Below are positions 8,902 through 17,542 of a stretch of DNA of 64,000 nt, one piece after another (positions within the stretch are counted from its first letter, which is position 1; each line of letters begins with the position of its first letter). The stretch covers positions 1 to 64,000 of the forward strand of contig CAYFVM010000010.1 of the NCBI GenBank assembly GCA_964346725.1, in the 5' to 3' direction. The notes under the pieces are model-generated. The model did not search any database. It was not told where the DNA came from and was given only the letters and a program-made list of their open reading frames with translations. Made by a program: the position numbers and the translations under genes. This DNA is from UBA1715 sp964346725. GTDB lineage: Bacteria; Bacteroidota; Bacteroidia; Bacteroidales; UBA1715.

Positions 8902-11164
8902 CATAGCAGGAGCATTGAGTGCTCTGATTATAGGGAGTATTACGTTTTTGTTACTATTTGGTGTTGAACCGATATCGCACATAAATAGTAATTTCACGTC
9001 GGCGGGAAGTGACGCATTAAAAGATATATTCAACACCCATTATAGTGTAAAATACGATACTACATATTTGCAAAACAATTCCATGAATTATCCCTATGGA
9101 GACCACTATACGTATACAGGAAATCAAATATTTGTTTCGTGGCCCATAAAGTGTATGAAAGAGACCGGAATTGTTGACCTTTCAAATTATATTACCGGAT
9201 TGGTGAATTTCTTCATATATCTATCTGTAATACTTTGTGTTTTATTTTTGTTTTTATTGTTCCGGGAATTGAAACTATCACTAGTTGTGTCTGTCTTTGG
9301 TGCTTTGGTAATTACATTTCTTTCTCCTCAAATTGACAGGATTGCAGCTCATTTGACGTTAGCATATGAGTGTTTGATACCACTTATTTTGTTACTTTTT
9401 TTAAAGTTTTCAAGGCAACCGAAATATTGTTATAGCGTTTTGTTGGGAATTACATTCTTTTTGTGTGGTATAGTACATCCATATTTTTTGGTATTCTACG
9501 CTGTGGTGTTTGGTATGTTTTGGTTTGTCAAAATCATTATACATGATGGTTCTTGTGACACGAAACAACTTGTATATTCAATTTTGATACAATTTGTGGT
9601 ACCAATTGTTTGTTTCTTTTTGCTTACCAAACTTGGAGATCCGGCACTTGACCGTACAAGTATTCCATGGGGATTTAAAGTAGCGCGAGCCCGTATAGAA
9701 GGATTATTGCTTCCTGTTGGACGCATCTATTATCCTAGTTTTTTACCTTCTATTCATTGGGAAGCTCACTCATACATTGGTTTGATTGGCGATATCTGTT
9801 TTGTTTGCCTCTTGGCGATTTTATTTAAAAAATTATTTACAGGAGAGTGCAAGTCAATATTGAAAGTAACTGATAATTATTGCCTTAACATTTTCTTTTG
9901 GGCATCATTGATACTAGTCGCATGCGCCATTATTCTTCCCTTGTTTCCCGAACATTATTTGAATTATGTCGGTCCATTGGCACAAATGCGTGCTATGGGA
10001 CGCTTTGGGTGGCTTTTCTATTATGTTATTAACATTGTTGCGATATATTTGTTGACACAATTTGTTCAGAATAGAAAATCAAAACTTGTAAAAGGTATAG
10101 TTACATTGAGTGTTGTGTTTTGTTATTCTTTTGAGGCATATTCTTATGCAAGCACCAAAAACATTCGTAACGACAATGCTGATTTTTTTGATTACAACAA
10201 TACCTTGCCTCAAAATGCATGGGTTGACAGCATATCAGCTACCGACTATCAGTCGTTGCTTGCATTGCCATATTTTAATTTAGGAACGGAACACGTATGG
10301 ATAGAACCAGAAGACGACATATTTACAAAGTCTATATATGTGTCAATGAAAACTGGTTTGCCAATGCACAATGCACATGCTGCTCGGTCATGTATAAGTC
10401 AGGCTTATAGGAATATTCCTTTTAAATGGGAACCTTATCGTGATTTCCCCGTATTAATGGATTTGTCTTCGCAAAAACCGATTTTGACGATTACGAAAGC
10501 TGAACAAACATCTCTCAACGAAAATGAAAAGCGAATATTGCAGTATTCAAATTTTTTATTCTCTGCAAATGGCATCAATTTTTATAAAACAGAGATAGAT
10601 TCATTGCGTAAGTTGTGCAGTAATTATCAAAAGCAATTGGCAACAGAATACAGAAGTACAAAAAAAATACACGATTCTATTAAAACGAACTATTACTTTC
10701 AAGGGTGGGATAGCATACAATCAGCTTATACATATCAGGGTGAAGGCGCATTAGAGGGAATTATAAACTCAGAAAACGTGTTGTACAATACAACAATGCC
10801 TGTGTACAATTGCGATACAATAGAAATATTGTTTGCAATGGGAAATAACTATACTGAAGATTTATACGGACGAACAGTGTTGACTGTAGCAGAACAAGAT
10901 TCTGTTGGCAAAACAGTGTTGTTTAAACAAAATAGTGTGTTTCATTTTGTAGAAAACATAGTTGATGATTGGGGATTAATACGAATTACAATTCCTGTTG
11001 AACAAAATGCGAAAACGTTAAAAATATCTCTTTCAAACACCATAATGCTTAGTAAACCTGTCTATTTTGATAATTTAATAATAAAACCGAAAGGTTTGAA
11101 AGTGGTATGTGATCTAAAAGGCAGAAATACATTGAACAATCTTCCCGTAATTGGAGTGGAATAA
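8888..11164 (+). CDS. Large GT-C-like membrane protein of the glycan block
   Basis: I do not recognise a named family. The 758-residue protein has about 10-12 hydrophobic helices in its first ~420 residues and a soluble C-terminal part of ~330 residues, probably periplasmic. After the first helix a long loop holds Asp residues (GSDALKDIFN) and an aromatic-rich stretch, as in GT-C glycosyltransferases, whose catalytic acid lies in the first periplasmic loop. The C-terminal part looks beta-rich, possibly a carbohydrate-binding fold. It overlaps the GtrB-like gene by 14 bases, so they are almost certainly cotranscribed. It converges with the gtrA-containing minus-strand operon 7 bases later. Confidence 0.65.
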   Translation: MQKNNIAGALSALIIGSITFLLLFGVEPISHINSNFTSAGSDALKDIFNTHYSVKYDTTYLQNNSMNYPYGDHYTYTGNQIFVSWPIKCMKETGIVDLSNYITGLVNFFIYLSVILCVLFLFLLFRELKLSLVVSVFGALVITFLSPQIDRIAAHLTLAYECLIPLILLLFLKFSRQPKYCYSVLLGITFFLCGIVHPYFLVFYAVVFGMFWFVKIIIHDGSCDTKQLVYSILIQFVVPIVCFFLLTKLGDPALDRTSIPWGFKVARARIEGLLLPVGRIYYPSFLPSIHWEAHSYIGLIGDICFVCLLAILFKKLFTGECKSILKVTDNYCLNIFFWASLILVACAIILPLFPEHYLNYVGPLAQMRAMGRFGWLFYYVINIVAIYLLTQFVQNRKSKLVKGIVTLSVVFCYSFEAYSYASTKNIRNDNADFFDYNNTLPQNAWVDSISATDYQSLLALPYFNLGTEHVWIEPEDDIFTKSIYVSMKTGLPMHNAHAARSCISQAYRNIPFKWEPYRDFPVLMDLSSQKPILTITKAEQTSLNENEKRILQYSNFLFSANGINFYKTEIDSLRKLCSNYQKQLATEYRSTKKIHDSIKTNYYFQGWDSIQSAYTYQGEGALEGIINSENVLYNTTMPVYNCDTIEILFAMGNNYTEDLYGRTVLTVAEQDSVGKTVLFKQNSVFHFVENIVDDWGLIRITIPVEQNAKTLKISLSNTIMLSKPVYFDNLIIKPKGLKVVCDLKGRNTLNNLPVIGVE

Positions 11165-11170
11165 CAAAAC

Positions 11171-11581
11171 TTACTTCTTTTTGTAGATGTAAAGGGTGCG
11201 AATAAAGTAATTATAGAAGAATACCAATCCTGTAGCAATAATTTTCGACAACATTTCGTTCATTGTACATTTGTCAACCATTATCCACATGAGCAGAACA
11301 TTGAGTCCAATGCCGGCAAAACTAGCAATGTATATTTCACCTATTTCTATAAGTATGTTTTCTTTTTCGGCATTTCTAAAGGTCATCAGTCTGCCAAACA
11401 GCCAATTCGAAAAGGTAGAAACTATCATGGCAATGATGGTAGCAATCAGGTATTGAATACCTATTGCGTAATCCAATATCCAAAAAGAAGACCATTCTAC
11501 AAGGGTTGCGAGCAATCCTACAATGAAATATGACATCAAGTGTTTGATACGTTCGTTAGAAACAAGGTGCTGCAGATTCAT
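11171..11581 (-). CDS. GtrA-family membrane protein (copy 2)
   Basis: A 136-residue protein with four membrane helices and the GtrA pattern (MSYFIVGLLATLVEWSSFW at the start, STFSNWLFGRLMTFRN after the second helix, FYNYFIRTLYIYKK at the end). Its start overlaps the stop codon of the FAD-enzyme gene by four bases (ATGA), making it the last gene of a three-gene unit. It is only distantly similar to copy 1 at 6379, so the two probably serve different lipid-linked sugars. Confidence 0.9.
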   Translation of the reverse strand: MNLQHLVSNERIKHLMSYFIVGLLATLVEWSSFWILDYAIGIQYLIATIIAMIVSTFSNWLFGRLMTFRNAEKENILIEIGEIYIASFAGIGLNVLLMWIMVDKCTMNEMLSKIIATGLVFFYNYFIRTLYIYKKK

Positions 11582-13125
11582 TTTTCTTCGTGGTATTCCT
11601 TTTCGGTATTAACGTTCCAAATGTTTGTCTTATCTGACTTTGCCAACAAAATGTTGTCTGCCGTTTCAAAGGCTGTCGCCATTGAGTGGTCCATGTTGTT
11701 GTATCTGTGTTGTCCGTTTCGTCCTATACAATAGAGGTTTTCAAAACCATTTAAATATGAAATGAGTGTGTCTATTTCTGAATATGTGTCAAAGTATGCA
11801 GGATACGCTTTTTTTACCTTTTCGCAGTGATAATCTTTTATTTCATCATTGGGGTTTATCACGCCCATGGAAACAAGTTCGCTCACACCTTTTTCTTTCC
11901 ATTCTTCTTCCGTCATATTCCAATACTTGTCACCTTCGGTGCAGAAATATTCCAATCCAATCCATATGGTTTGTTCAGGGTCTTTTACCATATATGGAGA
12001 CCAATTGTTGAAGATTTGAATACGTCCGAGTTTTACACCAGTGTCTTGTACATAAATCCAACTATCGGGAACTATATTGGATAAGGTTTTTAATTTGGTT
12101 TCATTTTTAATATTTAATGAATTAAGAAGCAATCCAACCGTTACGAAATCGCGGTATGGTAATCCTTCTGCAATGTGTTGAATGTTTTGAGGAACGTTGT
12201 TTTGCGATGCTATTAAGTCTTTCAAAGGCATGGAAGAAACAAATATATCGCCTTCAAGAGTCTTTTCTTGTTCATTTTCTATATAGCAAACCGATGCTAT
12301 TTGGTCGCCGTTGCTTACCATCTTTACTACTTTAGCATTTTTTATAATTGTGCCTCCGAGTGATTGTATTTCGTCAGCAACAATTTCCCATAATTGTCCT
12401 GGACCAAACTTAGGATATGAAAATTCTTCAATAAGTGATGTCTCTATTTTTTTGTTTTTAACAGGAAGAATTTTTTGTATTATATCTTTTAATACTGCGG
12501 CAATTGAAAGTCCTTTAACACGTTGAGAACCCCAGTCTGCAGAAATATCTTTTGGATGTCTTCCCCAAAGTTTTTCGGTATATCCTTCAAAAAACATGGA
12601 GTATAGTTTTTTACCGAAACGATTAATATAGAAATTCTCAAGAGAGGTTTCTTCTTTTTTCTTAAGAATTGATACTAAATAGCTGAAACCTGCAATAATA
12701 GTTGTACCAATCCCCATGTTTTTAATGGTTTGTATGTTCATTTTTACGGGATAGTCAAAGAACTTTTTATGATAATAAATTCTTGAAACCCGTCTACGTT
12801 TCAACATTACACGATCGGTTTTATCAGGGTCGGGACCATTGGGTGTTATGTTTATTTTTCTATTGAGAATTTTGTCGTCAAGCGAAGGTGCTCCTTGTGA
12901 TGGCATCATGTTTTGCCACCATTCGTTTACGCGATTGTCTTTAGAGAAAAAACGGTGTCCGCCAATATCCATACGGTTTCCGTTGTGACGAACTGTTCTT
13001 GATATACCACCAATGCTATTGGATTCTTCAAGTATTATGACTTGAAATTCTTTAGATTTTGTGAGTATTTCATATCCTAATGTTAAGCCTGCCGGTCCTG
13101 CACCTATTATAATTATTCTTTTCAT
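11578..13125 (-). CDS. FAD-dependent oxidoreductase, UDP-galactopyranose-mutase-like
   Basis: A 515-residue flavoprotein. The N-terminal IIIIGAGPAGLTLGYEIL is a dinucleotide-binding fold, followed by EESNSIGGISRTV and GGHRFFSKD, the pattern seen in UDP-galactopyranose mutases and protoporphyrinogen-oxidase-like amine oxidases. A C-terminal YCIGRNGQHRYNNMDHSM segment completes the FAD site and is again typical of the mutase-like group. In this setting an enzyme acting on a sugar or polyprenyl-linked intermediate is likelier than a haem enzyme. Both ends overlap neighbours by four bases (ATGA), so it is translationally coupled to the GT-C-like gene upstream and GtrA downstream. Confidence 0.8.
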   Translation of the reverse strand: MKRIIIIGAGPAGLTLGYEILTKSKEFQVIILEESNSIGGISRTVRHNGNRMDIGGHRFFSKDNRVNEWWQNMMPSQGAPSLDDKILNRKINITPNGPDPDKTDRVMLKRRRVSRIYYHKKFFDYPVKMNIQTIKNMGIGTTIIAGFSYLVSILKKKEETSLENFYINRFGKKLYSMFFEGYTEKLWGRHPKDISADWGSQRVKGLSIAAVLKDIIQKILPVKNKKIETSLIEEFSYPKFGPGQLWEIVADEIQSLGGTIIKNAKVVKMVSNGDQIASVCYIENEQEKTLEGDIFVSSMPLKDLIASQNNVPQNIQHIAEGLPYRDFVTVGLLLNSLNIKNETKLKTLSNIVPDSWIYVQDTGVKLGRIQIFNNWSPYMVKDPEQTIWIGLEYFCTEGDKYWNMTEEEWKEKGVSELVSMGVINPNDEIKDYHCEKVKKAYPAYFDTYSEIDTLISYLNGFENLYCIGRNGQHRYNNMDHSMATAFETADNILLAKSDKTNIWNVNTEKEYHEEK

Positions 13126-14771
13126 TTGCTTTTCTTGTATAAATAAAGAGCCTTTTCTTTATCAACAGCAATCAATTTCATGGTCGATGAATATTTGAAC
13201 TCACTGTTTTTTGCTGTGAACACAAGGAAGTTTGCGTTATGTAATTTCCTTCGTTTTACAAAGATATCTATTTGTTCTATATTATCAATTTTGTAAACAC
13301 ATTTTCTTGAATATGCTATTTTGGGAGGGAAACCGAATATTTCGTAGTCTAATGAAAAAATGACATCATTGTAGGTTGCATTTTTTTGTACAAAACGTTC
13401 GTTCTCGTAGAGATAGTCTTTCCCTATTCTATAGTATGTGGGCGCAGAACTAGCAATGTTTACTATTAGAAGGATTAAGGCAAGATATATGAAGAAAAAT
13501 GGTCGTTGTTTATTTTTTATATGTACGGAATTGAAAATTTCAGAGCTGATAGATTCCTTTTTTATGATTTTTGCAATTTCAAAGGGAAATGTCATCATGA
13601 AAAACACGATAGGTAATTCCAATTTTACCATAGAAAATTCGTGTTGTGCAGAGTGTGCTGAAAAGAATAAAATTTGGAATAGACAAGGCAACAGTAGAAT
13701 TGAATAGAAATCAACAAAATAGTCTCGTTTGTGTGCTCGTATCGCTTGTGCAACTTTATATATGTAGAAAAAAAGGGAAATAAAAAATAAATATCCGGCA
13801 AAAAATCCAAATCCCTTTGTAATGTGTCGGTAGTATATGGCAAGAGGATTTTTTCCTAATTCGTGATAATCGGTGGTTCTATATTTGAATTTGAAGATAA
13901 GATTATCAAAATTGGTTACCGATAAAATTTGAATTAAGAATATCGCTGCAACTATCACTATAGGCAGGGAGAAAACAGCGGCTTTTAGAAAGAATTTGAT
14001 GCTTCCAAATTTTCCGAAATCTCCTGAAATTACTCGTTGAATGAAGATGATGAAAATATAAAAAAAGAATAACCAATCGGTGAAAGCACCTAATGTGTTA
14101 ACTATTAGTATGGCAATATTAAGGCGTTTTTTCCTCGTCTCGTCTGAATCGCTGTTGTTTCGTATAATTTCCAAAAGAATGGAGATTGCAAAGAATACCA
14201 ATACTGCTTGGTCGCTAAAATATACGTTGCAATGGTAATAGTTTGAAAAATTAAAACTATGGAAAAATAGTATTCCTATGCAACCCATAATGAATGCGTT
14301 GATTTTGCTTGTGTTTTTTTTGAAAAATAAAAAGAGAATACCAAATAGGCACAATGCAATAATACTTTTGAGAAATAGTGAATATACTTTTACTATAACA
14401 ACGAGATCATCGGTAGAAAAAGGTTGCCCTTTAATAAGAGTGCCGATTTTTGCAATATAGTATATTGGTATTAAGCAGCCGGGAGGATATGACACATATA
14501 ATCCCATATCGGGTACGGGGCTTTCAATTGATGCTGGCCATTCATACATGCGGTATCCCAATGTACATGCACCATTTTCCAGCCAATTTTGCACAAATTT
14601 AATCGTAGAACCCGTGAGCCATGTATGTGGACTATCGGCGGGAGCTTTCGTTAAATCGTTCTGGTAAAAAATGAGATTGCCTAAAAATATAAGTAAAAAA
14701 AGAGACAAGCATATGCGTTGAAAACTTTTCTTGTCATCAAGGTTTATTTGCTTGTAAGAGTATAATTTCAT
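13122..14771 (-). CDS. Multi-membrane GT-C-like glycosyltransferase candidate
   Basis: A 549-residue polytopic membrane protein with about eleven hydrophobic segments. The first periplasmic loop after helix one holds APADSPHTWLTG, with an Asp placed where GT-C enzymes (ArnT, PMT-like) keep their catalytic acid. The C-terminal ~100 residues are soluble. No name-giving signature is seen. It is first in the unit with the FAD enzyme and GtrA (four-base overlaps), and mirrors the plus-strand GtrB/GT-C pair that converges on it. Upstream 14772-14877 shows no clear promoter. Confidence 0.65.
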   Translation of the reverse strand: MKLYSYKQINLDDKKSFQRICLSLFLLIFLGNLIFYQNDLTKAPADSPHTWLTGSTIKFVQNWLENGACTLGYRMYEWPASIESPVPDMGLYVSYPPGCLIPIYYIAKIGTLIKGQPFSTDDLVVIVKVYSLFLKSIIALCLFGILFLFFKKNTSKINAFIMGCIGILFFHSFNFSNYYHCNVYFSDQAVLVFFAISILLEIIRNNSDSDETRKKRLNIAILIVNTLGAFTDWLFFFYIFIIFIQRVISGDFGKFGSIKFFLKAAVFSLPIVIVAAIFLIQILSVTNFDNLIFKFKYRTTDYHELGKNPLAIYYRHITKGFGFFAGYLFFISLFFYIYKVAQAIRAHKRDYFVDFYSILLLPCLFQILFFSAHSAQHEFSMVKLELPIVFFMMTFPFEIAKIIKKESISSEIFNSVHIKNKQRPFFFIYLALILLIVNIASSAPTYYRIGKDYLYENERFVQKNATYNDVIFSLDYEIFGFPPKIAYSRKCVYKIDNIEQIDIFVKRRKLHNANFLVFTAKNSEFKYSSTMKLIAVDKEKALYLYKKSK

Positions 14772-14877
14772 TAAATTTTAATTTTCAACAAAAGATTTTT
14801 TTTTCGTTTTCTCATTGTTTTGTTTTCACAATACTTGTGTTTGTCAGACTGTTACAGACTACGATACTTATAAAATG

Positions 14878-16155
14878 CTATTGTTTATCCCAGTGTACTG
14901 CTGCTCGTGTAGCACAAGATTGGCATGCTGCTGCATTGGCGTCCGTTACATTTCTATAATCGTTTTTATAATAAGATTCTTCTTTTTCTGCATTAGTAAG
15001 GGTATGTCGTGAACGGTTACCTTCTATACTTATTCCGAATGTTGGTGCAATTAAGGATTGGTATACACTACAAGCCGCAATATATTGTGACACACCATAT
15101 GATAAATGTCGTCCGTCGTGAGTGAGTGAATGGGGGGTGTTCAAGTCCGTATTTCTTGCAATTTGGATTGCGGTTCCAGTTGGAATAATGATATTGATAC
15201 CATACATTGTTTGCATTTTTTTTGTTGTGGCAACGATAGCTTTCCAGCCTTCTTGTTCCTTTGGCGCAAATTTAGAAAATCCCGACCATAACGACCATGT
15301 CAAGTGCCAACATATACTTACATTTTTGTTTGTACAGTCGGTTTTGATGAAAGAAATTAAATTGTCTAAGTAAGGAGAAAATGTAGAAAAATCAGCGGAA
15401 TTGATTGATAATTGTTGTAGGGATATAACATCCCAATCTTGGCTGAGAAGTTCTTGTACTGTACCGTCCGTGATTGGCATGGTAAGATTTCCTCCTTTTC
15501 GAATAATGGATTTTGTAGCATCGTTTTGGTAGTTCTCTTCCCAATTTTTGAGTGTTGTGTTTCCTTGTGTAAGTTTATATACACAACAAGTGTTGAGGTC
15601 TATGCCTGATTTAGCAACAATATCACTTAAATATTCTGTAGCATCATCGGTGAAACTATTTCCTATCATAAGCACACGGAGTGTGTCGGTTGGTAACGGA
15701 TTGTTAACTATGGGGAATTGTCGTCCATAATCACCAACAGTTATGGTAAACGAGTGTTCTTTCGGATAGTTGGTTTTGTAGTATGCGTATTGGATTTGAT
15801 TTTCACTATTTACAAATCGTATTTCGTACCATGCAATTCCTTCCCATTCTTCCATTTTCCCCACAAGTGTTCTTCCGTTTTCGCAGACATTTTGCGAGGT
15901 AGTAATACTTTGGGTGTATTTGCTTTTGAGTATGTATACTTTGCAGGAATCATTCTCAAAACAAACAGGAACTGCCGTGCTATCATATGCTTTAACGCTT
16001 ATTTGAGTCCATGTAGTGCCCGTTTCGTTAGTAATTTCAATTTTGATATCGTTTTTCGTTTTACTGCATGCCGAAAGCGAGAGGAGAAGGAAAGACGAAG
16101 TAATACACATTGCGATATTCTTTGGCTTGAACACGTTATACAATTGAAATACCAT
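14878..16155 (-). CDS. DUF4886/SGNH-hydrolase-like lipoprotein
   Basis: A lipoprotein of 425 residues: a signal peptide ends in the lipobox LSAC (Cys near residue 30). Residues ~35-150 form an unassigned beta-rich domain. From about residue 155 the sequence LRVLMIGNSFTDDATEYLSD fits DUF4886, an SGNH/GDSL-like domain; the GNSF Ser would be the nucleophile, and DGRHLSYGVSQY near the end supplies the Asp-x-x-His pair. Members are thought to be esterases or carbohydrate-active enzymes; the substrate is unknown. The longer start is chosen because it supplies the basic residues of the signal peptide. A -7 box lies at 16181-16188. Confidence 0.8.
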   Translation of the reverse strand: MVFQLYNVFKPKNIAMCITSSFLLLSLSACSKTKNDIKIEITNETGTTWTQISVKAYDSTAVPVCFENDSCKVYILKSKYTQSITTSQNVCENGRTLVGKMEEWEGIAWYEIRFVNSENQIQYAYYKTNYPKEHSFTITVGDYGRQFPIVNNPLPTDTLRVLMIGNSFTDDATEYLSDIVAKSGIDLNTCCVYKLTQGNTTLKNWEENYQNDATKSIIRKGGNLTMPITDGTVQELLSQDWDVISLQQLSINSADFSTFSPYLDNLISFIKTDCTNKNVSICWHLTWSLWSGFSKFAPKEQEGWKAIVATTKKMQTMYGINIIIPTGTAIQIARNTDLNTPHSLTHDGRHLSYGVSQYIAACSVYQSLIAPTFGISIEGNRSRHTLTNAEKEESYYKNDYRNVTDANAAACQSCATRAAVHWDKQ

Positions 16156-16180
16156 TTTGATAGAGGTAATAAATCATGAG

Positions 16181-16188
16181 CAAATGTA
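16181..16188 (-). promoter_or_regulatory. -7 promoter element of the DUF4886 lipoprotein gene
   Basis: TACATTTG on the minus strand, 25 bases before the ATG at 16155. No -33 box is visible. Confidence 0.45.
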
Positions 16189-16199
16189 ATATGTTATTT

Positions 16200-16793
16200 C
16201 TAAAAATCATTTACATTAATTATTTTGTTGATTATAGCGTATATAGTAAGCCCTGAAATGCTATTAATGCCTAGTTTTTGTGAAATATTTTTGCGATGCG
16301 AAACTACGGTGTATATAGAAAGATTGAATTCGTCGGCAATTTCTTTGTTGGTTTTGCCTTGTGCCACAGCGGTAAGAATTTCGCGCTCACGGGTAGATAA
16401 ATCTTTGTTGTTTTCGTTGTGTGGCTTTTCTTGTAAAGAGTTGAGTGCAGCATTAAGTCGTTTCTCAATTTGTTCGGAGCTTAAAAATAACCCAATTACG
16501 CCGTCGTATTGTTGCAAAATGCTCTCGTTGTATGGGCCATAGGTGAGTGCTATAAAAACACAATTTGTGCGTGTGGGAATTACTGTTTTGATTTCAGCAT
16601 TCGCCTTGCTCTGTGTGAATGTAGGATTTATTATGAGAATTTCGGCTGCACCATGCTGGCTTTCATTATAGTCTGATAGATTTCTAAGTGTAGCAGTCAC
16701 GGCAAAATCATTGCTCGTTGAGAGCATTTGCTTAAGTCCGAGAGCTACAATTAGCGATGGCTCAATAATTACTATGGAATGTTTTTTTGTCAT
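16200..16793 (-). CDS. LuxR-type regulator with degenerate receiver domain
   Basis: A 197-residue response-regulator-like protein. The C-terminal LSTREREILTAVAQGKTNKE and the following recognition helix are a clear LuxR/NarL helix-turn-helix. The N-terminal ~120 residues have a receiver fold, but the acidic pair is reduced to E-P (VIIEPSLIV) and the phospho-acceptor position is Asn56 (LIINPTF), so ordinary phosphorylation is unlikely. It overlaps the hemerythrin gene by four bases (ATGA) and is presumably coupled to it. A paralogue with the same layout sits at 55255-55854 beside a TonB-dependent receptor gene. Confidence 0.88.
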   Translation of the reverse strand: MTKKHSIVIIEPSLIVALGLKQMLSTSNDFAVTATLRNLSDYNESQHGAAEILIINPTFTQSKANAEIKTVIPTRTNCVFIALTYGPYNESILQQYDGVIGLFLSSEQIEKRLNAALNSLQEKPHNENNKDLSTREREILTAVAQGKTNKEIADEFNLSIYTVVSHRKNISQKLGINSISGLTIYAIINKIINVNDF

Positions 16794-17479
16794 TCAATTT
16801 CGAATTTTGAAACCAATGGAATCAAGAGTTTGTTCTCTATCAAGGTATGCTTGGCAAGGTCATTTTGTATCTTAAAAATATCATTCAGCACGTCAATGCG
16901 TGCAGATGACGAATAGTTTTCGGGCAAATATTTTATGATAATGCTTTTGAGATCGGCTAATTTTTCTTCAATGTTGCTATGGTTTTTCTTGAAATCCTTG
17001 ATGCGAAATTTTGTCGATGCGCTTTGTTTTGGGAGCGAAAGAATATAGGGAAATACCGTCTTTTCTTCATATTTTAAATGCTTTTGAACTTCGGCATCGT
17101 AGTCGTCAAAAAAATTATTCAAAATTTTTTGATTCATTGGATCGCATGACTCTAACATACGGTGTACGTTGGCATGTAGGTGTGGGAAACTTTGCGTAAA
17201 CCAATCTTCATGAGTTTTTTGTAGATATAATATAATCTTTGGTATGTCATTTTTCGTCAGATTTTCAAAATTGGGAGTATATGAATCAAACGAATAGATG
17301 TTACATATTGTGATGAAGAGGCTCGGTGATGTTTCGTATCGTTTGCAAATTTCTTCAACGGTTGCTTCACCAAATCCCAAGCGAAAATTGAATCGCTCAA
17401 GTATAGATAACTGGTCGGAATCGGTGATGAGATCAGCCATCTTCATCTGTGTGGAATAGGTGATAGAAGAATTTTGCAT
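16790..17479 (-). CDS. Hemerythrin-domain protein, RIC/ScdA-like
   Basis: A 229-residue protein. Residues ~14-60 resemble the N-terminal domain of the RIC/ScdA (YtfE) iron-centre repair family but lack its Cys. Residues ~85-225 form a hemerythrin four-helix bundle with likely di-iron ligands His90, His102 or His106, the HxxxE pair His134/Glu138, His167, and a second HxxxE pair His211/Glu215. Such proteins bind oxygen or nitric oxide or repair damaged iron centres. It is the first gene of a two-gene unit with the LuxR-type regulator, so the regulator may read or act with the redox state of this protein. That link is inference. Confidence 0.85.
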   Translation of the reverse strand: MQNSSITYSTQMKMADLITDSDQLSILERFNFRLGFGEATVEEICKRYETSPSLFITICNIYSFDSYTPNFENLTKNDIPKIILYLQKTHEDWFTQSFPHLHANVHRMLESCDPMNQKILNNFFDDYDAEVQKHLKYEEKTVFPYILSLPKQSASTKFRIKDFKKNHSNIEEKLADLKSIIIKYLPENYSSSARIDVLNDIFKIQNDLAKHTLIENKLLIPLVSKFEIE

Positions 17480-17542
17480 AGCTAGTTTTTTAATTTTGCC
17501 GAACTACAAATAAAGAAAGATTTTGTTATTTGTTTTATGAAT

